A program made the position numbers and the translations under genes. Shown here piece after piece: positions 18,266 through 27,848 of a stretch of DNA of 64,000 nucleotides (the stretch's first letter is position 1; each line of letters begins with the position of its first letter). The notes under the pieces are model-generated. The model was not told where the DNA came from. It ran no database searches and worked only from the letters and a program-made list of their open reading frames with translations. This stretch comes from UBA8110 sp964597275 (GTDB taxonomy: Bacteria > SAR324 > NAC60-12): positions 1 through 64,000 of the forward strand of contig CAZQXS010000001.1 in assembly GCA_964597275.1 (NCBI GenBank), given 5' to 3'.

Positions 18266-18365
18266 NNNNNNNNNNNNNNNNNNNNNNNNNNNNNNNNNNN
18301 NNNNNNNNNNNNNNNNNNNNNNNNNNNNNNNNNNNNNNNNNNNNNNNNNNNNNNNNNNNNNNNNN
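18266..18365. other. Assembly gap (100 N) between hutC and a convergent GntR gene
   Basis: 100 Ns separate the 3' end of hutC from the 3' end of an FCD-type GntR gene, whose stop codon is one base inside the right flank. A convergent terminator region could lie here. No overlap is seen between the flanks. Confidence 0.98.
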
Positions 18366-18366
18366 C

Positions 18367-19062
18367 TCAGGCACTGCCGCCACCCAGATAAATCCGCGAG
18401 TACCCTTCCTTCAAATTGGCGTTGATCTGGTCCATGCGGACCTGGATGTGGTTGCTGATTCTTTCGAGAGCCATCTGCCTGTCGCGCTTCCGGATCGCAT
18501 CAAGGATGCTCAGGTGTTCCTCCTGCACGAGCGATTTTTGATCGTCCATGTCCACCCAGCGCACAAAGCGGATGCGGGCGTTGACGTTTTTCAAGGCCCG
18601 GACGATCTCCTGATTGTTGGAGAAGCTCGCGAGGCTTTCGTGAAAGTACTCGTCAATCCTGAGCAGTTCCGTGCCTTCGTGCTCAACATAGGCAATGCTG
18701 GTCTTGCGCACAAAATCCTCCAGTTCGTCAAGCTCCGGATCGGTCGCGTGATGGACGGCGTAGCGAACCGACGCCCGCTCCAACGCCTCCCGCAGTCCAT
18801 ACAAATCCAGCACGAGCTTGGGTTCGAGCGGACGGCAGAAAAACCCTTTTCCAGGCTCGAAATCAAAAAAACCCTCGGCGGCGAGCCGGTTCAGAGCTTC
18901 CCGCAACGGGGTCCGGCTCACTCCAAGTTGCTCGGACAGCACACTCTCGTTCAGCCGCTCCCCGGGTTTGAATTTGAAGGCGATCGCCATTTCCTGAAGC
19001 ACCTGATGCAGATGCTCGACGCTGCCCTCTTTCCCAGGTTGAGCTTTGCTACTGTGTCTCAC
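18367..19062 (-). CDS. GntR-family regulator, FadR/FCD subgroup
   Basis: A 231-residue cytoplasmic repressor-type protein. The winged helix is at about residues 35-85 (FKPGERLNESVLSEQLGVSR, TPLREALNRLAAEGF). An FCD-type helical effector domain follows, with metal-ligand candidates in RIDEYFHESLASFSNN and the C-terminal ERISNHIQVRMD. It ends complete just inside the gap. It is divergent from the small gene at 19484, and a 12-bp perfect palindrome in that shared upstream region is a plausible binding site. The effector is unknown. Confidence 0.9.
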   Translation of the reverse strand: MRHSSKAQPGKEGSVEHLHQVLQEMAIAFKFKPGERLNESVLSEQLGVSRTPLREALNRLAAEGFFDFEPGKGFFCRPLEPKLVLDLYGLREALERASVRYAVHHATDPELDELEDFVRKTSIAYVEHEGTELLRIDEYFHESLASFSNNQEIVRALKNVNARIRFVRWVDMDDQKSLVQEEHLSILDAIRKRDRQMALERISNHIQVRMDQINANLKEGYSRIYLGGGSA

Positions 19063-19187
19063 GGCCTCAGATTGAATTGCGCAGGAGGTTCATAGACAAG
19101 CATTTGAAAACACTGACGAATGCTCAAAAGCGCGGCAAGCTCTCAAGAGCATCCAAACACTTTATCTGCACAATAGCAGTTTTTTTC

Positions 19188-19238
19188 TTGACAGCAAACC
19201 CTTTTGTATATTATTGTTAATACAACGCTGTATACAGC
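19188..19238 (+). promoter_or_regulatory. Promoter with two operator-like dyads upstream of the small gene at 19484
   Basis: TTGACA at 19188-19193 is followed by TATATT/TATTAT at 19207-19214 (13-15 bp spacer), an AT-rich island in GC-rich surroundings. Immediately downstream are TTGTTAATACAA (19214-19225), with the same TTGT-N4-ACAA spacing as the hutI site, and the perfect 12-bp palindrome GCTGTATACAGC (19227-19238), whose GTATAC core resembles operators of FCD-type GntR regulators. Both would block transcription in this position. The adjacent GntR gene and hutC are candidate regulators, by inference. Confidence 0.6.
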
Positions 19239-19240
19239 CT

Positions 19241-19483
19241 TGGGTTCAGGGTTGTTTGAGAGCGTTCCGAAAATGCCCGATCCAGCAGTGAGTGCTTTTG
19301 GAGTGGATCCCCTGATGAAGCCCAGAAGCCAGTTCCTCTGAATCGGGTATGCACTGGGTGGCAGGGTGGTAGCTCAGGCTCTGCCTACCCGGATGTGAGG
19401 GATGGACCTGCCATCCCATCCCTCTCTCTCCTCAGCGCGGGGCTTCGGCCCCGCGTTTGGAATCCAGCACAGAGGTTACAAGC
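19241..19483 (+). promoter_or_regulatory. Structured 5' leader of the small gene, no ORF of its own recognised
   Basis: About 240 bases lie between the promoter and the start of the 72-residue gene. Visible structures are GGGATGG-ACCTG-CCATCCC (19399-19417), which competes with a longer GAGGGAT/ATCCCTC pairing, and a very stable CGCGGGGC-TTCG-GCCCCGCG hairpin (19436-19455) followed by only three Ts. The second hairpin ends 16 bases before the AGAGG ribosome-binding site. This could be an attenuator, a protein-binding leader or simply an mRNA-stabilising hairpin. I do not recognise a known riboswitch. Confidence 0.5.
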
Positions 19484-19702
19484 ATGTCCAGTTTCAATAA
19501 ATACAACGTTCACTCCTTCAAAGCAGATCACAGCATCACCTACACCCACCAACAACTCGATGATGCGGTGCGTTCGTTCATCAAGGAGGGCGGGAAGATC
19601 AAGCGTATTGAAACTGCCGACCCTCATCCGGAGTCCCGAAACTTCTTGGCCTGCCGCACTCAGGCGGCCCCGCATCAGTTCAACCTGCATCCGATCGGGT
19701 GA
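19484..19702 (+). CDS. Small protein of unknown function, 72 residues
   Basis: The start at 19484 is preceded by AGAGG at eight bases; an in-frame ATG nine codons upstream lacks a clear site. The product begins MSSFNKYNVHSFKADHSITY, has a charged middle (DDAVRSFIKEGGKIKRIE) and ends with a Cys- and His-containing tail (NFLACRTQAAPHQFNLHPIG). There is no signal peptide or membrane segment, so it is probably cytoplasmic. It has its own regulated-looking promoter and a strong terminator, making it a monocistronic unit. I cannot assign a family. Confidence 0.7.
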   Translation: MSSFNKYNVHSFKADHSITYTHQQLDDAVRSFIKEGGKIKRIETADPHPESRNFLACRTQAAPHQFNLHPIG

Positions 19703-19732
19703 GGCGCAGCGTTCCCTACCGTTTTGCTGAGT

Positions 19733-19773
19733 AAAAAGGAGCCTTCGTTCAGTTGAGCGAGGCTCCTTTTTTT
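19733..19773 (+). terminator. Rho-independent terminator of the small gene
   Basis: An A-rich arm (AAAAAGGAGCCT, 19733-19744) pairs with AGGCTCCTTTTTTT (19760-19773), leaving a 15-base loop and a seven-T run. It lies 31 bases after the stop of the 72-residue gene. The A-tract/T-tract symmetry means it could also work on the minus strand. Confidence 0.9.
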
Positions 19774-19920
19774 GTTTGCACTCCCTTCCGAAACCGCAGG
19801 TCTGCCGCCTTCTCCCCGCCTAAGCTGGACTTTTTCAGCACTTTCTTAAAAAGTGAATCTCCTCGATTTTTTCGTGTCCACACGATTGGCAACTCCGAAA
19901 ACCTGACCCTTGAACCCACT

Positions 19921-21006
19921 GTGAATCCAGCTCAGCCCGCCCGCACGACTGCGGACGCTCCCGTTCCGCAACTTCCGCAAACCCTGCGCTGGAAAGACGG
20001 CCAGCTCTTCTTCCTCGACCAGACCCGGCTTCCGCTGGAAGTGATGGAGGAACGGCAAGATTCGGTCGTGCAGGTTTGGGAATCGATCCAGCAACTCAAG
20101 GTGCGTGGCGCTCCGGCGATTGGCATCGCGGGGGCTTACGGGCTGGTGGTGGCGATGCAGGAAAAGCAGGGGCTTTCCAGCACCGATTACCTCAAGGAAC
20201 TCCAGCAGCAGGCCGACTACCTCGACAGTTCGCGCCCAACGGCGGTGAACCTGCACTGGGCGCTCCAGCGCATGGTCCGGAAGGCGGAACCGTTTGCCGG
20301 AGAATCCGCTGGGACGATTCACCAAGCTCTGACGGAAGAGGCCATTGCCATCCACGATGAGGACCGCGCCCTCTGCCGGGGCATTGGCGAAGCAGGAGTC
20401 TCGTTGATTGCAGAAGGCTCCGGGGTGCTGACCCACTGCAATGCGGGGTCGCTGGCAACCTCGGAACTCGGCACGGCCACGGCGGCAATGTACCTCGCCC
20501 ACGCGCAGGGCACACGCTTCCGGGTGTATGCGGACGAAACCCGCCCGTTGTTGCAGGGAGCGCGGCTGACGAGTTGGGAGTTGCAGCAGTCCGGGCTGGA
20601 CGTGACGTTGATTTGCGACAACATGGCAGCGACCACGATGGCCGAGGAACTGATTGACCTCGTGATCGTGGGCACCGACCGTGTGGCAGCCAACGGCGAT
20701 GTGGCCAACAAGATCGGCACCCTCGGCGTGGCCATCCTCGCCAAGCATTTCGGAATCCCCTTCTATGTGGCCTGCCCCTACTCCACGATTGATTTCAATA
20801 CCCCCTCCGGCAACAAAATCACGATTGAGGAGCGCAACGCGGATGAAGTCACCAGCTTCGGAGCGAAGCGCACCGCCCCGGAAGCCATGCCCGTCCGCAA
20901 CCCGGCCTTCGATGTCACTCCTGCGGAACTCGTTTCTGGACTGATCACCGAGCGCGGCATCCTGCGCCCCCCCTACTCCGAATCCCTGCGCCAGCACTAT
21001 GCTTGA
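19921..21006 (+). CDS. mtnA: Methylthioribose-1-phosphate isomerase MtnA
   Basis: A 361-residue isomerase of the eIF2B-alpha/beta/delta-like fold that converts 5-methylthioribose-1-phosphate to the ribulose form in methionine salvage. Catalytic Cys is in VLTHCNAGSLATSELGTA and catalytic Asp in IVGTDRVAANGDVANKIGT. The segment QLKVRGAPAIGIAGAYGL is diagnostic. I chose the GTG at 19921; the frame is open to 19753, but that part overlaps the region just after the terminator and has no family character. No other methionine-salvage gene is in the window. Confidence 0.92.
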   Translation: MNPAQPARTTADAPVPQLPQTLRWKDGQLFFLDQTRLPLEVMEERQDSVVQVWESIQQLKVRGAPAIGIAGAYGLVVAMQEKQGLSSTDYLKELQQQADYLDSSRPTAVNLHWALQRMVRKAEPFAGESAGTIHQALTEEAIAIHDEDRALCRGIGEAGVSLIAEGSGVLTHCNAGSLATSELGTATAAMYLAHAQGTRFRVYADETRPLLQGARLTSWELQQSGLDVTLICDNMAATTMAEELIDLVIVGTDRVAANGDVANKIGTLGVAILAKHFGIPFYVACPYSTIDFNTPSGNKITIEERNADEVTSFGAKRTAPEAMPVRNPAFDVTPAELVSGLITERGILRPPYSESLRQHYA

Positions 21007-21174
21007 GTTCGTGCTTCTCCGCCCTCCGTAGCTGAAAAACCGAAAACCGAAAACGCCATCTGCTCGTAAGCTGCTAAGTTCGCCAAGGACACGAAATGGT
21101 TTTTCTCTTGGCATTCCTTCGCATCCTTCGCGGCTGAAAACCGAAAACTGACAACCAACAACCGACAACCCAAA
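21007..21174. repeat. Low-complexity intergenic spacer with (A)AACCGAAAAC repeats
   Basis: No gene is seen between mtnA and the amidase. GCTGAAAAACCGAAAACCGA near 21031 recurs in diverged form (GCTGAAAACCGAAAACTGA) near 21133, followed by CAACCAACAACCGACAACCC. Between them CGCCAAGGACACGAA and CTTCGCATCCTTCGCGGC are partly inverted. The region looks like decayed short repeats rather than a regulatory element. Confidence 0.6.
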
Positions 21175-22596
21175 ATGCCCGACCTTTCCCTTTGCTTCAA
21201 AACCGCCACCGAACTCGCCGACCTGCTGCGCAACCGCGAGGTTTCCGCCGTTGAGGTGCTGGAAGCCCACCTTGCGCAAATCGAGCGCGTCAACCCGCAA
21301 GTCAACGCCATTGTCACCCTACTTCCGGAGCAGGGCATGGAGCGGGCAAAAGCCCTGGACGCGGTGGCGGCTCGCGGCGAGGCGATGGGGCCGCTTCACG
21401 GCCTGCCCGTCGCTCACAAGGATTTGGTGGAAACCAAGGGCATCCGCACCACTTACGGCTCCCCCATTTTCTCGGACAACACTCCAACGAAAGACGCGCT
21501 GCTCGTGCAGCGTCTGCGGGAAGCCGGGGCGGTCCTGATCGGCAAGACTAACACTCCGGAGTTCGGAGCGGGATCGCAGACTTTCAACGCCGTCTTTGGT
21601 GCGACCAAGAACCCCTACGACCTCAGCAAAACCTGCGGGGGCAGCAGCGGCGGGGCAGCGGTGTCGCTCGCAAGCCGGATGCTTCCAATTGCAGACGGCA
21701 GCGACCTCGGCGGCTCGCTCCGGAACCCAGCGAGCTTCAACAACGTCGTGGGCTTCCGCACCTCCCCCGGACGGGTGCCCTCGTGGCCGGGAACGGGCTG
21801 GAACACGTTTCCGGTCGATGGACCAATGGGGCGCACCGTGGAGGATGTGGGGTTGCTGCTCAGCGTGATGGCCCAGCCCGATCAACGCGCCCCTTTGTCC
21901 CTCACCGATTCCGGGGAGCAGTTCCGGCAACCCCTCAGCCGTGACTTCAAGGGGGTCCGCATCGGCTGGAGTTCCGACCTTGGCGGGCTTCCGGTGGACA
22001 CGCGGGTGGTGCAAACGCTGGAAAAAGGACGCTCCGTTTTGGAAAACCTTGGCTGCGAATTGAACGAGGGCTTTCCGGATTTTTCCGGGGCCGACGAAAT
22101 TTTCAAAACGTGGCGGGCGTGGATGTACGAGATCAAGTGTGGGGCGCACCTTAAGACACACCGGGATCAGATCAAGGACACAGTGATTTGGAACACCGAA
22201 TCCGGACAGAAACTTACCGGGCCAGACCTTGGCCGAGCAGAAATTTTACGCAGGGAGTTGTACCACCGCGTCCGGGAGTTCATGGAGGCGCATGAGTTCC
22301 TCTGCCTACCGGTCGCGCAGGTGCCGCCGTTTCCGATCGAGCAGGAGTACATCACCGAAATCAACGGCATCCAGATGGAAACCTACCTCGACTGGATGCG
22401 CTCGTGCTTTTTCATCACGGTGACGGGGCTTCCGGCGATTTCGGTGCCGTGCGGTTTCACCGAAGACGGCCTCCCGGTCGGCCTGCAAATCGTGGGGCGA
22501 AACCGCGACGAGTTGGGCGTGCTGCAACTCGCCTACGCCTTCCAGCAGGCCAATCCGGTTTGGCAGCAAGTCCCGGAAGTCGCCCAACCAAGTTGA
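21175..22596 (+). CDS. Amidase-signature family amidase
   Basis: A 473-residue cytoplasmic hydrolase. The Ser-cisSer-Lys triad is visible: Lys in LPVAHKDLVET, the cis-Ser in CGGSSGGAAVSLASR, and the nucleophile Ser in GSDLGGSLRNPASFNN. Family members hydrolyse carboxamides, including indole-acetamide, 6-aminohexanoate dimer and the transamidation substrates of GatA. The C-terminal VPCGFTEDGLPVGLQIVG is typical. It is not next to gatB or gatC, so a catabolic amidase is more likely. Substrate unknown. It overlaps the next gene by four bases. Confidence 0.9.
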   Translation: MPDLSLCFKTATELADLLRNREVSAVEVLEAHLAQIERVNPQVNAIVTLLPEQGMERAKALDAVAARGEAMGPLHGLPVAHKDLVETKGIRTTYGSPIFSDNTPTKDALLVQRLREAGAVLIGKTNTPEFGAGSQTFNAVFGATKNPYDLSKTCGGSSGGAAVSLASRMLPIADGSDLGGSLRNPASFNNVVGFRTSPGRVPSWPGTGWNTFPVDGPMGRTVEDVGLLLSVMAQPDQRAPLSLTDSGEQFRQPLSRDFKGVRIGWSSDLGGLPVDTRVVQTLEKGRSVLENLGCELNEGFPDFSGADEIFKTWRAWMYEIKCGAHLKTHRDQIKDTVIWNTESGQKLTGPDLGRAEILRRELYHRVREFMEAHEFLCLPVAQVPPFPIEQEYITEINGIQMETYLDWMRSCFFITVTGLPAISVPCGFTEDGLPVGLQIVGRNRDELGVLQLAYAFQQANPVWQQVPEVAQPS

Positions 22597-23510
22597 ATTC
22601 GACTTCTGAAACGCTGCGGTCGCGTCTGGCCCCCACCCCCAGCGGGCACCTGCACCTTGGCAACGCCTTCAATTTCCTGCTGACGTGGGCGTTGGTGCGC
22701 AGTCGGGGCGGGCACCTCTGGTTGCGCGTGGACGACCTCGATGCTCCCCGCGCCAAGCCGGAGTTTCTGGAATCGCTGTTTCGGGACTTGGACTGGCTGG
22801 GGCTGGATTGGGACGCTGGTCCGGAAGGTCCGGACGCGGTGCGGAAAGCGTGGTCGCAAGCACACCGCCGCGACCGCTACGAAATCGCCTTGTCGCAACT
22901 CCGAGAGCAGGGCGACCTCTTCGCCTGCACCTGTTCTCGAAAAACAGTGCAGGTGCTTTCCACGGATGGACGCTACCCCGGAACCTGCCGAAATCGCAGC
23001 CTCGATTTTTCCAGCCCGGACACCGCATGGCGACTGCGGATGCCGGATTCTGCACCCGTGACGATCCACGGCTGGCCGGACTCGGAGGCTTCTGTGGATG
23101 CTGCGCCTGCGGGAGACCTCGTGCTGCGCCGCCGCGACGGGATTCCCGCCTACCAAATCGCCTCGCTCGTGGATGATGTGGATCTCGACATCACCCTCAT
23201 CGTCCGGGGCAACGACCTCCACGAGTCTTCCGCGATCCAGTTGCACCTTGCCCAGCGGCTCGGAGCCGAACCCTTCCTGCAAGCGCGCTTTCTCCACCAC
23301 CCCCTCCTCACCCGTCCCGACGGAGCCAAGCTTTCCAAGTCCAAAGGCGACACCACTCTCAAGCAGATGCGAGAGTCCGGAATCCCCGTTCAGGCGGTCT
23401 ATGCGCAGTTTGCTCGTTGGCGAAACTGGAACTTTTGCGGAGAAGCCATCGAATCCCGCGATTTTCTGGAAAGTTTCCACACCCTCGATCCCCTCGGCAA
23501 GAACTTGTGA
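22593..23510 (+). CDS. gluQ: Glutamyl-Q tRNA(Asp) synthetase
   Basis: A 305-residue truncated paralogue of glutamyl-tRNA synthetase that glutamylates queuosine in tRNA-Asp. The HIGH-like motif is PTPSGHLHLGNAFNFL, the KMSKS-like motif GAKLSKSKGDTTL, and there is no anticodon-binding domain, as expected. Zinc-site residues appear as FACTCSRK and YPGTCR. No ATG or GTG gives a suitable N-terminus; the TTG at 22593, overlapping the amidase stop, gives a normal-length protein starting four residues before SETLRSRLAPT. Confidence 0.9.
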   Translation: MNSTSETLRSRLAPTPSGHLHLGNAFNFLLTWALVRSRGGHLWLRVDDLDAPRAKPEFLESLFRDLDWLGLDWDAGPEGPDAVRKAWSQAHRRDRYEIALSQLREQGDLFACTCSRKTVQVLSTDGRYPGTCRNRSLDFSSPDTAWRLRMPDSAPVTIHGWPDSEASVDAAPAGDLVLRRRDGIPAYQIASLVDDVDLDITLIVRGNDLHESSAIQLHLAQRLGAEPFLQARFLHHPLLTRPDGAKLSKSKGDTTLKQMRESGIPVQAVYAQFARWRNWNFCGEAIESRDFLESFHTLDPLGKNL

Positions 23511-23613
23511 TTTCGGCGACGGAAGCTACGCTAAAGGGGTTCACCGCAACCGAATGTGAAGGGTTCAGGGGGGTTCGGAGGCGTTTTTCTGATGATCTTT
23601 CTTTGAGAAAAAA

Positions 23614-26286
<2,673 letters not shown>

Positions 26287-26376
26287 GTCGGCTGACCTCC
26301 CCGGAGGGTGGCTCAGCCCTCCGGGTTCTCCCGCATTCGGGGTTCACCCTATCCAACTGGAGTGACGAGTAGCACC

Positions 26377-26928
26377 ATGAGCGATGTTCTTTTACTGAAC
26401 CAGGACCACCAGCCCCTGACCTATGCCCCGCTCAGCACCCTGACGTGGCAGCAGGCCGTCAAGGCGTACTTTCTTGACAAGGTGGTGGTGCTGCGCTCCT
26501 ACCGCAACTGGCCCTGCCGCGCCCAGCACTTCGCCATGCCCATGCCCAGCGTGGTGGTGATGTCCAAGTACATCCGGCGCACCAACCGCGTGTACTTCAC
26601 GCGGCGCAACATCTACCTGAGGGATCGCTTTCACTGCCAGTACTGTGCAAAGCCTTTCACTCCGGAACAGCTCACGATTGATCACGTCCTGCCCAGAAGT
26701 CTGGGAGGCGCGACCTCGTGGGACAACGTGGTGGCCGCTTGCTACCGCTGCAACCTCAGCAAGGGGTCGGACCTGATCCGTCCCAGCAACCCGCCGCACG
26801 AGCCGAGCTATTGGGAAATGGTCAGCATCGCCAAGTCCATGCCCCTGCGCATCCCGGATCCCCAGTGGCAGGACTACCTCCAGTGGCCCAACCAACTGGT
26901 TCACGTGATTGACCTCAAGGCCGCCTGA
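26377..26928 (+). CDS. HNH endonuclease family protein
   Basis: A 183-residue protein with an HNH/McrA-type zinc finger: RDRFHCQYCAKPFTPEQL, TIDHVLPRSLGGATSWDN and VAACYRCNLSKG provide two CxxC knuckles and the catalytic His-Asn-His arrangement. The N-terminal half (VLLLNQDHQPLTYAPLSTLT) is shared by a large family of chromosomal HNH proteins of unclear biological role, not linked to restriction genes. The start at 26377 follows acnA by 90 bp. The 3' end overlaps a convergent small gene by 14 bp. Confidence 0.88.
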   Translation: MSDVLLLNQDHQPLTYAPLSTLTWQQAVKAYFLDKVVVLRSYRNWPCRAQHFAMPMPSVVVMSKYIRRTNRVYFTRRNIYLRDRFHCQYCAKPFTPEQLTIDHVLPRSLGGATSWDNVVAACYRCNLSKGSDLIRPSNPPHEPSYWEMVSIAKSMPLRIPDPQWQDYLQWPNQLVHVIDLKAA

Positions 26929-27244
26929 TCGGGCCGCGAGTCCGCAAATTGCGGTACTCGTACACCGAGCGCAGCAACTTGGCGTAATCGAGCGGTGGGT
27001 GCGGCTTCCAGACTTCCTTTGACATGGCCTGGGCGTGACGCCTCACGGTGCTGTTCTTCACGCCCGGAGTCAGCTTTCCAGTGAATCGCGAGGAGCGTTC
27101 CGTGAAGGGGCTTTGCTTGGCCTCGACAATTCTGCGAAGCTTGGCGTAATCTAGCCCGTGATTGGCCAGCAGGTTGCCGGGAGCTACAGGCGCGGCCAGC
27201 AAAACCAGCAGCAGGAGTTTTCCAGAAAAGCGTTTCATCCGCAC
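26915..27244 (-). CDS. Small secreted protein with duplicated LDYAKL motif, function unknown
   Basis: About 109 residues with a signal peptide (MKRFSGKLLLLVLLAAPVAP, cleavage near LLANHG). The mature part contains two similar blocks, LDYAKLRRIVEAKQSP and LDYAKLLRSVYEYRN, about 54 residues apart, separated by a basic linker. AAGGAG lies 10 bases before a GTG at 27244 and 16 before the ATG at 27238, so the GTG start is slightly favoured. No cysteine or lipobox, so probably periplasmic. I do not recognise the family. Confidence 0.65.
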   Translation of the reverse strand: MRMKRFSGKLLLLVLLAAPVAPGNLLANHGLDYAKLRRIVEAKQSPFTERSSRFTGKLTPGVKNSTVRRHAQAMSKEVWKPHPPLDYAKLLRSVYEYRNLRTRGPIRRP

Positions 27245-27347
27245 AACGAGGTTTCTCCTTGGGAGCCTTGCACTGTCCCACAGTCCCGGCTTGCGGGCAA
27301 GCTGAATTGGGCATTGCGCCCTAAATCCAGTGTGGTAGAGTTTTGTA

Positions 27348-27584
27348 ATGGGAACCTTGCTGAGAAAGTTTGGACTGAAGCTCTTTGTTTACAAAAACGA
27401 CCACGAACCCAAGCACGTTCACGTCATGATCGGTGATGATGATTTTGCAAAAATCGAAATCCGATCATTAAGGGTGGTCTATTCTTATCTCAATCCCAAG
27501 GACCTGAAGAAGGCCAAAAGGCTCGTTCAGGATAACCAAGATTTGTTGGAAAGGCAGCGGGATGCATTCTTTGATCAGCAGTAG
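27348..27584 (+). CDS. DUF4160 domain protein
   Basis: A 78-residue protein matching DUF4160: GLKLFVYKNDHEPKHVHV, then MIGDDDFAKIEI and a helical tail LKKAKRLVQDNQDLLERQ. DUF4160 genes are commonly adjacent to DUF2442 genes, and the pairing has been proposed to be toxin-antitoxin-like, without firm proof. The next gene overlaps it by 23 bp and encodes such a partner. Confidence 0.85.
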   Translation: MGTLLRKFGLKLFVYKNDHEPKHVHVMIGDDDFAKIEIRSLRVVYSYLNPKDLKKAKRLVQDNQDLLERQRDAFFDQQ

Positions 27585-27807
27585 AGACGTTGAAGTCACA
27601 GAGCAGTACCTCCAAGTCGAATTGGAGGACGGGCGGATTATTGCGACCCCGATCAGTTGGTACCCGGAATTGCAATCGGCGACCCAACAGCAGCGCCAGA
27701 ACTACAAGCTCATTTGCCGCAAAACCGGGATCGAGTGGCCTGATCTGGACCTGCATTTAAGCATTGGGCACATGCTCTCGGAAGACCTTGAAAAGAAGGT
27801 TGCCTGA
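27562..27807 (+). CDS. DUF2442 domain protein
   Basis: An 81-residue protein matching DUF2442: VEVTEQYLQVELEDGRIIAT, PISWYPELQSATQQQRQNY, and the C-terminal GIEWPDLDLHLSIGHMLS. The ATG lies inside the end of the DUF4160 gene, a coupled arrangement frequent for this pair. It ends 41 bp before the molybdopterin dehydrogenase gene, which probably has separate control. Confidence 0.85.
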   Translation: MHSLISSRDVEVTEQYLQVELEDGRIIATPISWYPELQSATQQQRQNYKLICRKTGIEWPDLDLHLSIGHMLSEDLEKKVA

Positions 27808-27848
27808 ACTGGCAACGCCTTCCTGAATTTTCACTTATAGCAATTATT

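Noticed and set aside
19368..19377. GGTAGCTCAG, resembling a tRNA D-arm
   Set aside because: No matching acceptor stem, anticodon loop or T-arm (GGTTCRA) follows at the proper distance; it is part of the leader region.
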